Source: Pleurodeles waltl (Eukaryota; Chordata; Amphibia; Caudata; Salamandridae). Taken from it: 64,000 bases of DNA. The notes beneath the pieces are model-generated. The model worked only from the letters and a program-made list of their open reading frames with translations, ran no database searches and was not told where the DNA came from. How positions within the stretch are numbered: position 1 is the first letter of the stretch; every line of letters begins with the position of its first letter. The stretch covers positions 1,025,995,066 through 1,026,059,065 of the forward strand of contig NC_090446.1 of the NCBI RefSeq assembly GCF_031143425.1, in the 5' to 3' direction. The translations under genes were made by a program, and so were the position numbers. Below are positions 44,573 to 55,255 of the stretch, one piece after another.

Positions 44573-47104
44573 TGTTGGACCTGGCCCTTTTACAGGGTCA
44601 ATCCCCAGACGTTTGCATTTTGCCTCCCAATTTGTCTGACCTTTGCTGGCTGACGTTTTGACTCTGAGCACTTTTTCACTGCTAACCAGTGCTAAAGTGC
44701 ATGTGCTCTCCCTTACAAAATTGGTTTGATTCGATTATACCCAATTGGCATATTTAATTTACCTATAAATCCCTTGTAAAGTGGTATCCCTATACCCAGG
44801 GCCTGAATAATAAATGCTACTAGTGGGCCTGCAGCGCTGTTTGCGCCACCCACTGAAGTAGCCTGTCAAACCTATCTAAGGCCTGCTAGCGCAGAGCCTG
44901 TGTGCGCAGTATACTGCCACAGGGACCTGGCATCTAAAATTACTTGGCAGGCCCAGAACTCCCCTTTTACTACATGTAAGTCACCCCTAAGGTACGCCCT
45001 AGCTAGCCCTTTGGGCAGGGTGCCATGTATGTAGAAGGCAGGACATGTACCATGTTGCGTGGCCTGACCTAGTAGTGACAAACAGCCTAACTTGGTGTCA
45101 CACTGCTGTGAGTACTGCCTCCTCATAAGATTTCTTTGGAAATGCCCTGCCTTATGTGTAAGGGGTATTGTCTGATTTATGAGGGGTAGCATAGGCATGT
45201 TTGGTATGGTTGTGATAGTGGTGAGAAATGCTGCTTACTGGTGTGGGTGTATTTTTTATTACCAACACAGAAATGCCACTTCTAGAAAGTGCACATTTAT
45301 CTGTGCTTATGACTTTGGTGTTTTGAAGCTTGCCTCCAATCCACGTCTGGGCAGACTGACAGTTGGGGCTTTGAGCATACTTCTCAGACAGCCTGAACAC
45401 AGGGAGGGTGGAGGTGTCACAGAGGTGCATCTACATATTGTAAAGCCTTCCTGGGCTGAGAGAAGGGAGAGGCGGGGCACACCTGCATTTGTAAAGGCTG
45501 TGCCCTGGCCTCACACAATAGGGTCGTTTACCCCCCACTGATGTTTGGAGCCTGTGCTGGAGGAGAGAAAGGGCACTCCCAGAACCAGTTGTAACTGGTT
45601 GGAACCCCCTCTCCTGGCCATTGTAAAACACACTGTAAACCTAGTATAAGTACACGGGGAACTTCCCCCACAATTTAGATATCTTTTGAACATCCTTGGG
45701 ACCTGAAACTGGACACAGGACGCTGATGAATGGACTCACCAGGAAACCACCTTGGACTGCTGCTGCTGTGCTGACCTGTGACCTGCCTGGTCACTAGAAG
45801 GAACTGCCACCATCTGCACCCCTTGTGCTGGCCTGTAGCTGGGCCCACCAGCCCTGTGCTTCTTCTTGTTTTGCTTGTTCCCAGAGGGGCAGGGTGATGT
45901 GGCCTCTGACCCCTGCAACGATCCCTGCAAATTTATCCTTAGCGCTAGTAGAGCGCTCTTCTGTGCCCCTGTGCGCTTCGAGGCACCTTTTCCTGCTGGA
46001 ATCACCGCCGCAGCCCGGGCTTATGAAAGTGCCCTCGTGCTTTGATAAGCGCTCCTCTGCTGAAAAATCACCGCCGCAGCCAGGGACTTTGGTTTGGTGG
46101 TGGTGCGCTGTTTTGAAACGCTCTCTTAATTGACCAAATCACTGCCGCGACCTGGGCGTCGCATTTGCATTTAGCGCGAGGATCGCACTGTTTCTAGTGC
46201 CCCGGTCACTGCCCTAGGGGCACGATCGCCCCAACTACTCGTTTTCTTGTGGCTTTTGGGCGGCCCTCTCTCGAGAGGGCCATTAGAGGCCCAGGGGGGC
46301 CCCACCAGGATCATGGGTCCCCAGAGGGGCCCATTTTAAACACTACATAGAGGTTGCTAATCGCCCCTCTCCCCAAGGAGCACCGCGTGGCCCCCGTTTT
46401 TGCGCATAGGAGTGCCGGGGGCCCCCATGCTCAACTTCTAGGCACAAGGAGTGCCTCTGCTCGAGGAAAATCAGGTACTTTTAATGATATAACGGCTCAA
46501 TGAGCCAAGTATAGATCTAGGAGAACTTATATGTTCTACCTGATTTCCTGCCCCTACATATGTATGCTGATGCTCCTTTTCTGGGCATGACTAGCTGATA
46601 TGTATTTTTATGACTTGTGATATGTTCTCTACTGTTCCTTTTATGGGCATGTATGATATATTCATGACAAGGGCATATAATTCTTACTGTAATTCCTGAC
46701 TGCAGAATGTTGCAGAATCCTGAGTACTTACATGTTCTAATGTGACAACTGCATATTCTTGCAGAGTATTAGTAACTTGTGTAACATTCTGACAACTGCT
46801 AAGGTAGCAGGGTATTACTTACGTGTAATGTTGGTCTAATTATATTTTGTGCAATACAGATTATTTTTACATAGCTCAGTGTTGTGTTTACTTTGTGGTG
46901 TACATTTTGCGTCACGTGTGTTGTGTGTTTTGTGCAAGCGCTTTACACATTGCCTCTGCGATAGGCCTGACTGCTCGTGCCAAGCTACCAAGGGGGTGAG
47001 CAGGGGTTATCTTAGACATGTAACTCCCTTGCCCTGACTAGAGTGGGTAGGTTCTGCCTGGCCGAGTTGCATACCCTAGTCAACCAGAAACCCCACTTCT
47101 AACA
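44573..47104 (+). mobile_element. solo-LTR-like block, copy C, TSD GTGGC
   Basis: It runs from TGTTGGACCTGGCCC to CCACTTCTAACA. A perfect 5-bp duplication GTGGC lies at 44568-44572 and 47105-47109, as expected of integrase-mediated insertion. TATAAG is at 45645-45650, about 1.07 kb in. Downstream is GC-rich (45920-46440), then AT-rich. No coding sequence, primer-binding site or polypurine tract. This is the best-delimited copy of the family. Confidence 0.85.
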
Positions 47105-47109
47105 GTGGC

Positions 47110-48503
47110 ATAGGCTTCCTTTACTATGTCTGGAACTAGGACTAAGAAAGAAGGCAACATGATATTTTCCCCTTCTGGGAGAGCACAGACAAAATCCGGT
47201 GTCCAATCTTTTTCTGCCAATAAAATGTCATGATTTAGTGCTAATCTTCTCCAGAAGATACATTTTATAGTGTGCTGTATGTCGCCCTCAATTTGAATGT
47301 TTGTAAACTCTGTCAAGGTGGGGAGATATGCCTGTCCGCTGTCTCGACTTCTCGGAAGTCGGTGTCACATCCAGAAGACCAATAAGACCCTGGCAACATA
47401 TTGTGGCCTCTGCCAAACTGTGTAGCAGAGTCGTTGCCCATGTCCTGTTCTTTAAAGATGTTCTCAATATGTGTGGCATCTTTGACCAATAGTTCCCCTT
47501 CCTTTTTCTTTTCGAATTAGGGGTTTTGCTGTGGAAGTTTCTCTTCCTTTTTAGTAAAAGCTTCTGAAGAACTTTGTGGGTCCTTTTTCAGCTTCACTTC
47601 AGAGTACTGACCACCCTCCTCTGTAACTCCATTTATCAGGTGTGTCCTGGAAGGAACGAGATGGGCGACTGTCAGTATATTTGTATCTATCAAGAGTTTC
47701 TAAAGTTTCCCTATTTCTAAAATTGTATCTGTACTCTCAGGTATTGGGTGAGGAGATTCTCCTCTTTGGCTTCTTCTTTCTTTCTTTTGTTTTTGTTTAT
47801 CCCAGTGTTTTTAGAGCTCTCTTATGTTTTCTTAGTACTCTCCTTACCGGAAGTACTTTCTTATTGTAGTTTAGTGGGTCTGGCCCGAGACTATCTCGAC
47901 TGATACTGGTATAAGTTTCAGAAATATTCTTTGGCAGCTCGCGCTCCTGATTCGATGGAGGTATCTCCCAGAGCCACTGGTGAATTGCCAGTGCTGTTGC
48001 TTCCCCTTTAATATTCTTCAAAAGAACTGAGGAGACCATGTCAAAATTCTGCATCAGTTTCATGGGGCTGCCCCATGTCCCTTTTGAATTAATTTGAACT
48101 ACTCTGGTAAATCCACAGGTGTCGGTGTACAATGTGCGGTGGTATATATTGCAGCGAATGCTGTGCCCCGAGTGGCATAATCCTTTACTGTGGGAACCAT
48201 TCCAAATGGCAAGCACATCGTGAGAATTCTTGGGGTCCCATATCGAGAAACAGCTGGTTTGCTTTTTGTGCAACCCAGAACAGAATCTTCTCCCGCTCAG
48301 TGGGTGCCTTTCCCATTATTAAATGGACAGTTTGTGGAATGATCCCTGTAACGGCCAATTGATTTATAGCTGGAGCAGCCCTCCCAAGGGTGGTGTTTAA
48401 AGTGCAATTACAAATTGAATTAATTGGCTATATATTGCGACTGGCTCATTGTAAAATGTACATATTTCAGCTGCTTGCATAGCTTGTACATTGGGATGTG
48501 GTG
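47110..48503 (-). pseudogene. retrovirus-like upstream region, possibly gag side
   Basis: Several minus-strand frames (47080-47316, 47288-47479, 47797-48273) lie upstream of the RNase H and integrase fragments in the same orientation, where gag and the start of pol would be. The longest, 158 codons, has a mixed helical sequence and a basic end (RRVLRKHKRALK). I see no zinc knuckle, capsid signature or protease motif. The assignment is by position only. Confidence 0.35.
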
Positions 48504-49154
48504 TGTTAGAAATGGAGTCCTTGGTTGGCAGTCAGGTTACCCCCTGTCCAAGCAAAGGCCCTCACTCTAGTCAGGGTAAGTCACACTCAATCCAAATTAC
48601 CCTGTGCCCTCTCTGGAAGTCGAGCTACGTTGTTCCAGCTCGGCTTGCGTCAGAACATATCAAACACATTAGTATATGTCCTACCTTAACCGTAGACTGC
48701 ACCCTGCCCCTGGGGCTACCTAAGGCCTACCTAAGGGGTGTCTTACATGTATAAAAAAGGAAGGTTTGGGCCTGGCAAGTGGGTACACTTGAAAGTTCAT
48801 ATTGGCAGCTTCAAACTGCACACACAGACACTGCAGTGAAAGGTCTGAGCCATGTTTACAGGGCTACCCATCTGAGTGGCACAATAGGTGCTGCAGGCCC
48901 ACTAGTAGCATTTGATTTAGAGGCACTAGGCACCTCTAGTGCAGTTTACAAGGGAATTACAAGTAAATCAACTGTGACAATCATGGAAAAGCCAATCAGC
49001 AATACAATTTATCCAGAGAGCATATCCACTTTAGCACTGGTTAGCAGTGGTAAAGTGCCCAGAGTCCTAAAGCGAACAAACACAGGTCAGAAAAAATTGG
49101 AGGAAGGAGACAAAATGTTTGGGAGTGACCCTGTAACAAAGGGCAGGTCTAACA
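48504..49154 (-). mobile_element. solo-LTR-like block, copy D, internally deleted
   Basis: It starts TGTTAGAAATGGAG and ends CAGGTCTAACA, so both ends of the family are present, but only 651 bp remain. The middle (about 1.5 kb in copy A) is missing, including the TATA and CpG-rich regions. Flanking 5-mers do not match. Confidence 0.75.
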
Positions 49155-49347
49155 GACATAATTACTGACTGTCATTCTTTTGTTTTGGATATTCATGGAA
49201 ATGTCAGACAATCCTTACATGCATGTGTATATTGGTTCCTGGAGCCTCCAAGTGTGACGTTTTGCAGGCCGGATCTGTGAGCGACGTGCAGTGATCTGCT
49301 CTGCTGCTGGCTGGTGGAGTTTTTTTTTGCCGCACCCTGCTTGGAGC
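49155..49347. other. unassigned spacer
   Basis: Short sequence between LTR-like block D and a MITE. Nothing recognisable. Confidence 0.3.
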
Positions 49348-49879
49348 CCACCCCTAATTATGAGTTTGGTGGTCAGAAAGATCCGCCAAAGCCACGGGAA
49401 GGAGGCTACCATTCTACCGGAAGCCTATGTCCCAGTCGTATTATGATGTGTCCATTGTATTACAACGTTTCCGCTGGTCAGACCGGTGAAAACAGTGCCA
49501 CAGCATTGGCCTCCCTTAAGGGAGTGAGGACAATGCTATGGCACACCAGCACCCTCGGAATGAGCACTGTCTGCATTCAAAGGGTGCTGGCAGGGGGCCC
49601 CCAGCACTGACATTCCGCCAGCCTTTTCAGGGCACAGAACCAGCCATGAAAAGGCTGGCTTCAACTGCACTTGTGATCAGCAAGGTGGAGTTGTACTCAG
49701 CGCCGCCATGGCTGACCACGACTCCAACTGCTTCTATCCTGTTGGGAACCATGTTTCTGGTGGAGGCGGCGGTCTGACCACCAGGGTCATAATGTGGCTC
49801 TGGGACCGCTTGGCGTGTGGCGATACCACCGTCACCGTTGGTTTGGTGTTCTTGGCCCACCAAAATCATAGTGAGGACC
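49348..49879. mobile_element. Harbinger-type MITE, TTA/TAA flank
   Basis: The left end CCCTAATTATGAG and right end (complement of GGTCCTCACTATGAT, followed by TTA) are degenerate terminal repeats. The interior carries the family's blocks (CCAGCCTTTTCAGGG/CCATGAAAAGGCTGG at 49617-49655). Confidence 0.7.
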
Positions 49880-50384
49880 TTAGTACATAGAGGGAGCACC
49901 AACCCCCATTCCCTGAAAATAGGGGCCTGCCTGCCGTCTCCTTGGTTGACTGCAGAGACAGTGCTGATCATGTTTTTAAGTGTTGGGCTATCTGCGCACT
50001 CTTGTGGCGGCAATACTAGATATATTATTTTCATGTACCACTTTGGAAATACTTGGACAGAGGCACACAGTGAAATGTTGTGTACTGAGAACTCTTTAGT
50101 AGAATAAATGCTGATTAGGGAAAATGAATCATCACAGCTCAGGATGTGCTAAAACTAATTAAAATGAATAAATTAAAATAGAGCAAGTATCTGGGTAATA
50201 GGACACAGGCCTAATCTAAAATATGTGTGCCCACGCAAGGATCTAAAATGAATCCACAACACTATGAACTTCATGTTATCAAGCATTCTAAAAAAAACTT
50301 TTGTAAGAAATTGGAATATTTGATCAAGGGGATGAGAACTTATATTAATCACAATCATGGTCAAGGTGAACCAAAAACGTCACT
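49880..50384. other. unassigned
   Basis: It may continue the retrovirus-like relic (a minus-strand frame at 49890-50034), but no motif supports this. No other structure seen. Confidence 0.3.
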
Positions 50385-52035
50385 AAATAAACCTGTGCTT
50401 AGCCCTTGAGTAGCTTGGCACAAAAACAATGAACCTTAACATAGAGGCAATTTGTAAATTATGTATACAGTACTCAAACAGTAATAATGGAAAAATACAA
50501 CACAAGAGAACCCCCACCCAAATTAAAAAAATTGAGTACATTATAATAAATGGAATGGCAATCATCCAATAAGAAGAATCACCCATATACGTTTTTGAAG
50601 TCTTAGGCCAAAAAGTGTGAAGCACCAACTGTGGATATCTGGTTGTGCTGGACCAGTTCAGTCCGACTGTGATGGTGTGTGGGTCAGGACCTGATTCTTC
50701 TGCTGGATGTTTTGCCTTCTGACTTTAATGCAGGGACTGGGTGGCCCTGCATCTGATCCATTAAGGGCTATGGAAAGGAGATGCAGAGCTCTGAGTTGTA
50801 TTGCTTCAAACTGGTGAAGCTTTCAGTCAGGACCTGCGCTGCTTAGCTCTGCAGATCCCTCCATCAGACCTGGTGAGACTTTCCATTAGGAGCTGCACAG
50901 TGTAGTCTGTGGCTCTGAGTTCAATCCAGTGAAACCTTCATTTAGGTAGCAACAAATGCAATCTGACATCAGTCAAGAGTCCAGGAGCTCCAGGACCTAG
51001 GGGGGCAGGTTTCACTCTCACTGAGGCCACGTCAGATCTATTTGGTAAGCAGGTTCAGTCTTCGGTTAGGCTTCAAACAGCTGTACAGTCCTGCTAAGGC
51101 ATTGTATCCCAGTGGCAGCCTATGGGTGCTGGACAACCCTTTTTCTACCTTTAAAATTGGATCTGGTCAGTTTCTCCCTTTCCCCTGGGTTTGGCTTCAA
51201 CCTGGCTAGTGAAACAAAGACAGGGGCTGGCCTAGTGTCAGATTCTTTTTCGTGGGACAGGGTGGATCCCTTTGAAGAATAATCAGGGAAGGGGCACTAC
51301 TCCTCCCCAGCCATTGTGTCAGAAAGACCCACACCTCCCAACAAGGCCCTTAGTCTACTGTCTCAGAGGAATATATCTCACTCCAGGGATCCAGCAGGGG
51401 TCAGGTGACACTTAGGCACTGACAGTAAGGTAGTACGGGTTTAGGCAAAAATTACAACGTTCTAAAAGTTCTAAAAGTGTCATTTCCAAAATAGTAAATT
51501 AAAACCCAACCTTACCTTTAAGCTAGATTTTAAATTACTATAAAAGGGAGTTTTGAAATATTTTCCTAGCTACTCCCAAACTAAATTTAGTCCTTATTAA
51601 ATGTAATAGGGTAAACCAGTGTTAGTCTATGTGTAGCCAGCCTTGCCAGAGTAAAAAAAGACCTTTGATCTTGTTCACTGCCAGTAAAACATTAAACATG
51701 CATGTCCTACAATTTATATACCTTGCATTCCGCCTTAGAAGCATTAAGGGCATACTTAATGGGTGATATAACTACTAAAAAGGAAGGTGTAAGCCTGGCA
51801 AAAGGTTTATTTTGCCAGGTCGAAATAGAAGTTTAAAACTGCATATACAGGTTGCAATGGAAGGCTTGAGACATGGTTAAAGAGGGTACTTAAATGGGTG
51901 GCATTATGAGTTTTGCAGCCAACGTTCAGCATTTATTTTACAAGCCCTAGTTGCAGGTAGTAAGTAAATTAAATGTGTCAATTATAGGTACGCCAATGTT
52001 ATCATGTTTACCACGTAGAGCATATTATAGTCATG
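50385..52035 (-). mobile_element. solo-LTR-like block, very diverged copy E
   Basis: Landmarks of the family are still readable in order: GAGTAGCTTGGCACAAAAAC (about 50410), later TGCAATGGAAGGCTTGAGACATG (about 51855) and TACAAGCCCTAG (about 51940). The ends are lost, so the limits are approximate. The oldest copy in the window by eye. Confidence 0.5.
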
Positions 52036-52292
52036 ATCCACAATCTCAAAATCGCTGACAGTCCCTGGTTACAGTTAGTTAAGCAACCATAACACGGCCA
52101 ATGTAGTGTCGACAGCATCATAAATGTTATTACATGAAATTACTAATGCTCACAACAGCACTTTAACTTAAACATGGCATTTTATTTTGTGTGTTTAATA
52201 TATCTAGCTATGATTTTGGAGACACAATATGTCTATTCAATAAATATAGTTGTTTGCCCCTATTATTTTTGTATTTGTGTACATGTTCCGTA
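52036..52292. other. AT-rich spacer before TTAA
   Basis: AT-rich sequence leading to the TTAA at 52293. No gene. Confidence 0.3.
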
Positions 52293-52296
52293 TTAA

Positions 52297-52719
52297 CCCC
52301 TTCTGTGCCCAGGACGTAATGGTTACATCCTGAGGCACAGTGCTCCTGTGCCCAGGACGTAACCATTACGTCCTGTGCACAGAGCCCAGAGGGAGCGCTC
52401 TCGCTCCCTCTGTGGGGTTCCCCCCCACCCCCCCAAGTCAGGGATGGAAGGGGAAGCCCTTCCCCTCCCACCCCCGACGCCCCCAACCCCCCCTGTGACG
52501 TCAGCGCGCGAGCACGCGCTGATTAGTCACAGGGTCTCCCCCATCGCGCTGGAAGCAGAGCTTCCAGCGCGATTGAAAAAGAAATGCTTTTGCATTTCTT
52601 TTTCAATCCCATGGGGGAGGCCCCGAGAGGCTTCAAAGGGAAGGAAATGTATTTCCTTCCCTTTGAAGTCTCTCACAGGTTTCAAAAGCCGGATTGCTTG
52701 CAATCCGGCTTTTGAAACC
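52297..52719. repeat. cluster of consecutive hairpins
   Basis: In order: two imperfect hairpins on CAGGACGTAA (52297-52380); 8-bp arms at 52501-52508/52515-52522; 12-bp at 52544-52555/52561-52572; 17-bp at 52571-52587/52592-52608; 18-bp at 52631-52648/52651-52668; and 20-bp at 52678-52697/52700-52719. The last five are perfect, with loops of 2 to 6 bases. Each has a different sequence. They lie just inside the putative TTAA end. Confidence 0.9.
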
Positions 52720-52839
52720 CCACTAGACACCAGGGATTTCTTGTTTTTTTCCTTGAAATTGGCAAAAGGGGGCAGAAACCTCTAGGCACCAGGGACCTTT
52801 TTTTTTTTTTTTTTTTGTGATGATTTCTTTTTTTTTAGG

Positions 52840-55250
52840 TGGGGAGCGATCCCTTAGGCAAGGGTCGCTCCCCTACGGGGCAATATATATTTAGGCCATT
52901 TCTGCCCCCCTTGGGGGCAGATTGGCCTATTTTGATAAGGCCAATCTGCCCCCAAGGGGGGCAGAAACCATTAGACACCAGGGAGTTTGTTTTTGCGCGC
53001 GAATGTCACGCAACAAAGCGACCCCTTTGGCAAGGGTCGCTCCCAGGGGGGGCATTTTTTTGGGAAGGCCTTTTCTGCCCCCCCTGGGGACAGATCGGCC
53101 TATTATTAGGCCGATCTGCCCCCAGGGGGGGCAGAAACCTCTAGGCACCAGGGATCTTTTTTTTTTTTTTTTCTTTTTGTTATGTTTTCTTTTTTTTTTT
53201 AGGTGGGGAGCGACCCCTTAGGCAAGGGTCGCTCCCCTAAGGGGCAAATTATATTTAGGCCATTTCTGCCCCCCTTGGGGGCAGATTGGCCTATTTTGAT
53301 GAGACCAATCTGCCCCCAAGGGGGGCAGAAACCATTAGACACCAGGGAGTTTTTTTTTTTTGCGTGAATTTCACGCAAGGGGAGCGACCCCTTAGGCAAG
53401 GGTCGCTCCCTGGGGGGGGGAGGGGGGATTATTTTAGGCCATTTCTGCCCCCCTGGGGGGGTAGATCAGCCTATTTTGATTCGGCACTAGGCACCAGGGA
53501 TTTTTTTGTTTTTCTGTTTTACAGATGGGGAGCGACCCCCTTGGACAAGGGTCGCTCCCCTGGAGGGGCAAAATGTATTTAGGCCATTTCTGCCCGCTTT
53601 GGGGGCAGATCGGCCGATTTTAGGTCAATCTGCCCCCAAGGGGGGCAGAAACCACTAGGCACCAGGGATCTTTTTTTTGCGCCGTCACACAAGGGGAGCG
53701 ACCTTGTAGTCAAGGGTCGCTCCCCGGGGGGGGGGCAAAATTATTTTAGGCCATCTCTGCCCCCCCTGGGGGCAGATCGGCCTATTGGTATTAGGCCGGT
53801 CTACCCCCAGGGGGGGCAGAAACCTCTAGGCGCCAGGGCAAATTTTTTTTTTGTGTTTTTTTTATTGGTTTGGTGTTTTTTTTAGAGAAGGGGAGCGACC
53901 CATCAGGCAAGGGTCGCTCCCCTGTGGGGCAAATTGTGTTTAGCCCATTTCTGCCCCCCTTGGGGGCAGATTGGTCGATTTTAGGTCAATCTGCCCCAAG
54001 GGGACAGAAACCACTAGGCACCGGGGATTTGTTTTTTGGCGCCAATGTCACGCAGGGGGAGCGACCCCGTAGGCAATGGTCGCTCCGGGGGGGGGGGGGA
54101 GAGGGGGTTCGGGGGGCAAATTTATTTTAGGCCATTTCTGCCCCCCCTGGGGGCAGATCGGCCTATTATTAGGCCGATCTGCCCCCAGGGGGGGCAGAAA
54201 CCTCTTGTTGCCAGGGCAAATTTTTTTTGTGTGTTTTTTTTTTGTTTGTTTGTTTTTTTTTAGAGATGGGGAGCGACCCATCAGGCAAGGGTCGCTCCCC
54301 TGGGGGGCAAATTGTGTTTAGACCATTTCTGCCCCCCTTGGGGGCAGATTGGTAGATTTTAGGTCAATCTGCCCCAAGGGGGCAGAAACCACTAGGCACC
54401 GGGGATTTGTTTTTTGGCGCCAATGTCACGCAGGGGGAGCGACCCCGTAAGCAAGGGTCGCTCCGGGGGGGGGTGTTCGGGGGGCAAATTTATTTTAGGC
54501 CATTTCTGCCCCCCCTGGGGGCAGATCGGCCTATTATTAGGCCGATCTGCCCCCAGGGGGGCAGAAACCTCTTGTTGCCAGGGCAAATTTTTTTTTTGTG
54601 TTTTTTTTTTGTTTGTTTGCTTTTTTTTAGAGATTGGGAGCGACCCATCAGGCAAGGGTCGCTCCCCTGGGGGGCACATTGTGTTTAGACCATTTCTGCC
54701 CCCCTTGGGGGCAGATTGGTAGATTTTAGGTCAATCTGCCCCAAGGGGGCAGAAACCACTAGGCACCGGGGATTTGTTTTTTGGTGCCAATGTCACGCAG
54801 GGGGAGCGACCCCATAGGCAAGGGTCGCTCCGGGGGCGGGGGTGGATGTTCGGGGGGCAAATTTATTTTAGGCCATTTCTGCCCCTCCTGGGGGCAGATC
54901 GGCCTATTATTAGGCCGATCTGCCACCAGGGGGGGGCAGAAACCTCTAAGCGCCAGGGCAAATTTTTTTTGTGTGTTTTTTTTTTTGTATGTTTGTTTTT
55001 TTAGAGATGGGGAGCGACCCATCAGGCAAGGGTCGCTCCCCTGGGGGGCAAACTGTGTTTAGACCATTTCTGCCCCCCTTGGGGGCAGATTGGTCGATTT
55101 TAGGTCAATCTGCCCCCAAGGGGGCAGAAACCACTAGGCACCGGGAATTTGTTTTTTGGCGCCAATGTCACGCAGGGGTAGCAACCCCGTAGGCAACGGT
55201 CGCACCTGGGCAGGGGGGGTTTGGGGGGGTGGGGGGTCAAATTTATTTTA
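52840..55250. repeat. hairpin tandem array, ~180-bp unit (365-bp dimer)
   Basis: Fourteen GGAGCGACC...GGGTCGCTCC hairpins occur at about 52842, 53018, 53205, 53383, 53528, 53693, 53887, 54057, 54269, 54436, 54627, 54804, 55010 and 55174. Each is followed by a second hairpin built on TCTGCCCCC...GGGGGCAGA. A linker GAAACCAYTAGRCACCAGGG and a T-run close each unit. Two unit types alternate: one with a long T-run before AGATGGGGAGCG, one with GCGCCAATGTCACGCAGGG. The reading frames here are repeat artefacts. Confidence 0.9.
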
Positions 55251-55255
55251 GGGCA

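Noticed and set aside
52800..55250. Phe/Pro/Arg-rich reading frames on both strands of the hairpin array.
   Set aside because: They are created by T-runs and GC-rich hairpins repeated in every unit, and they occur in several frames at once.
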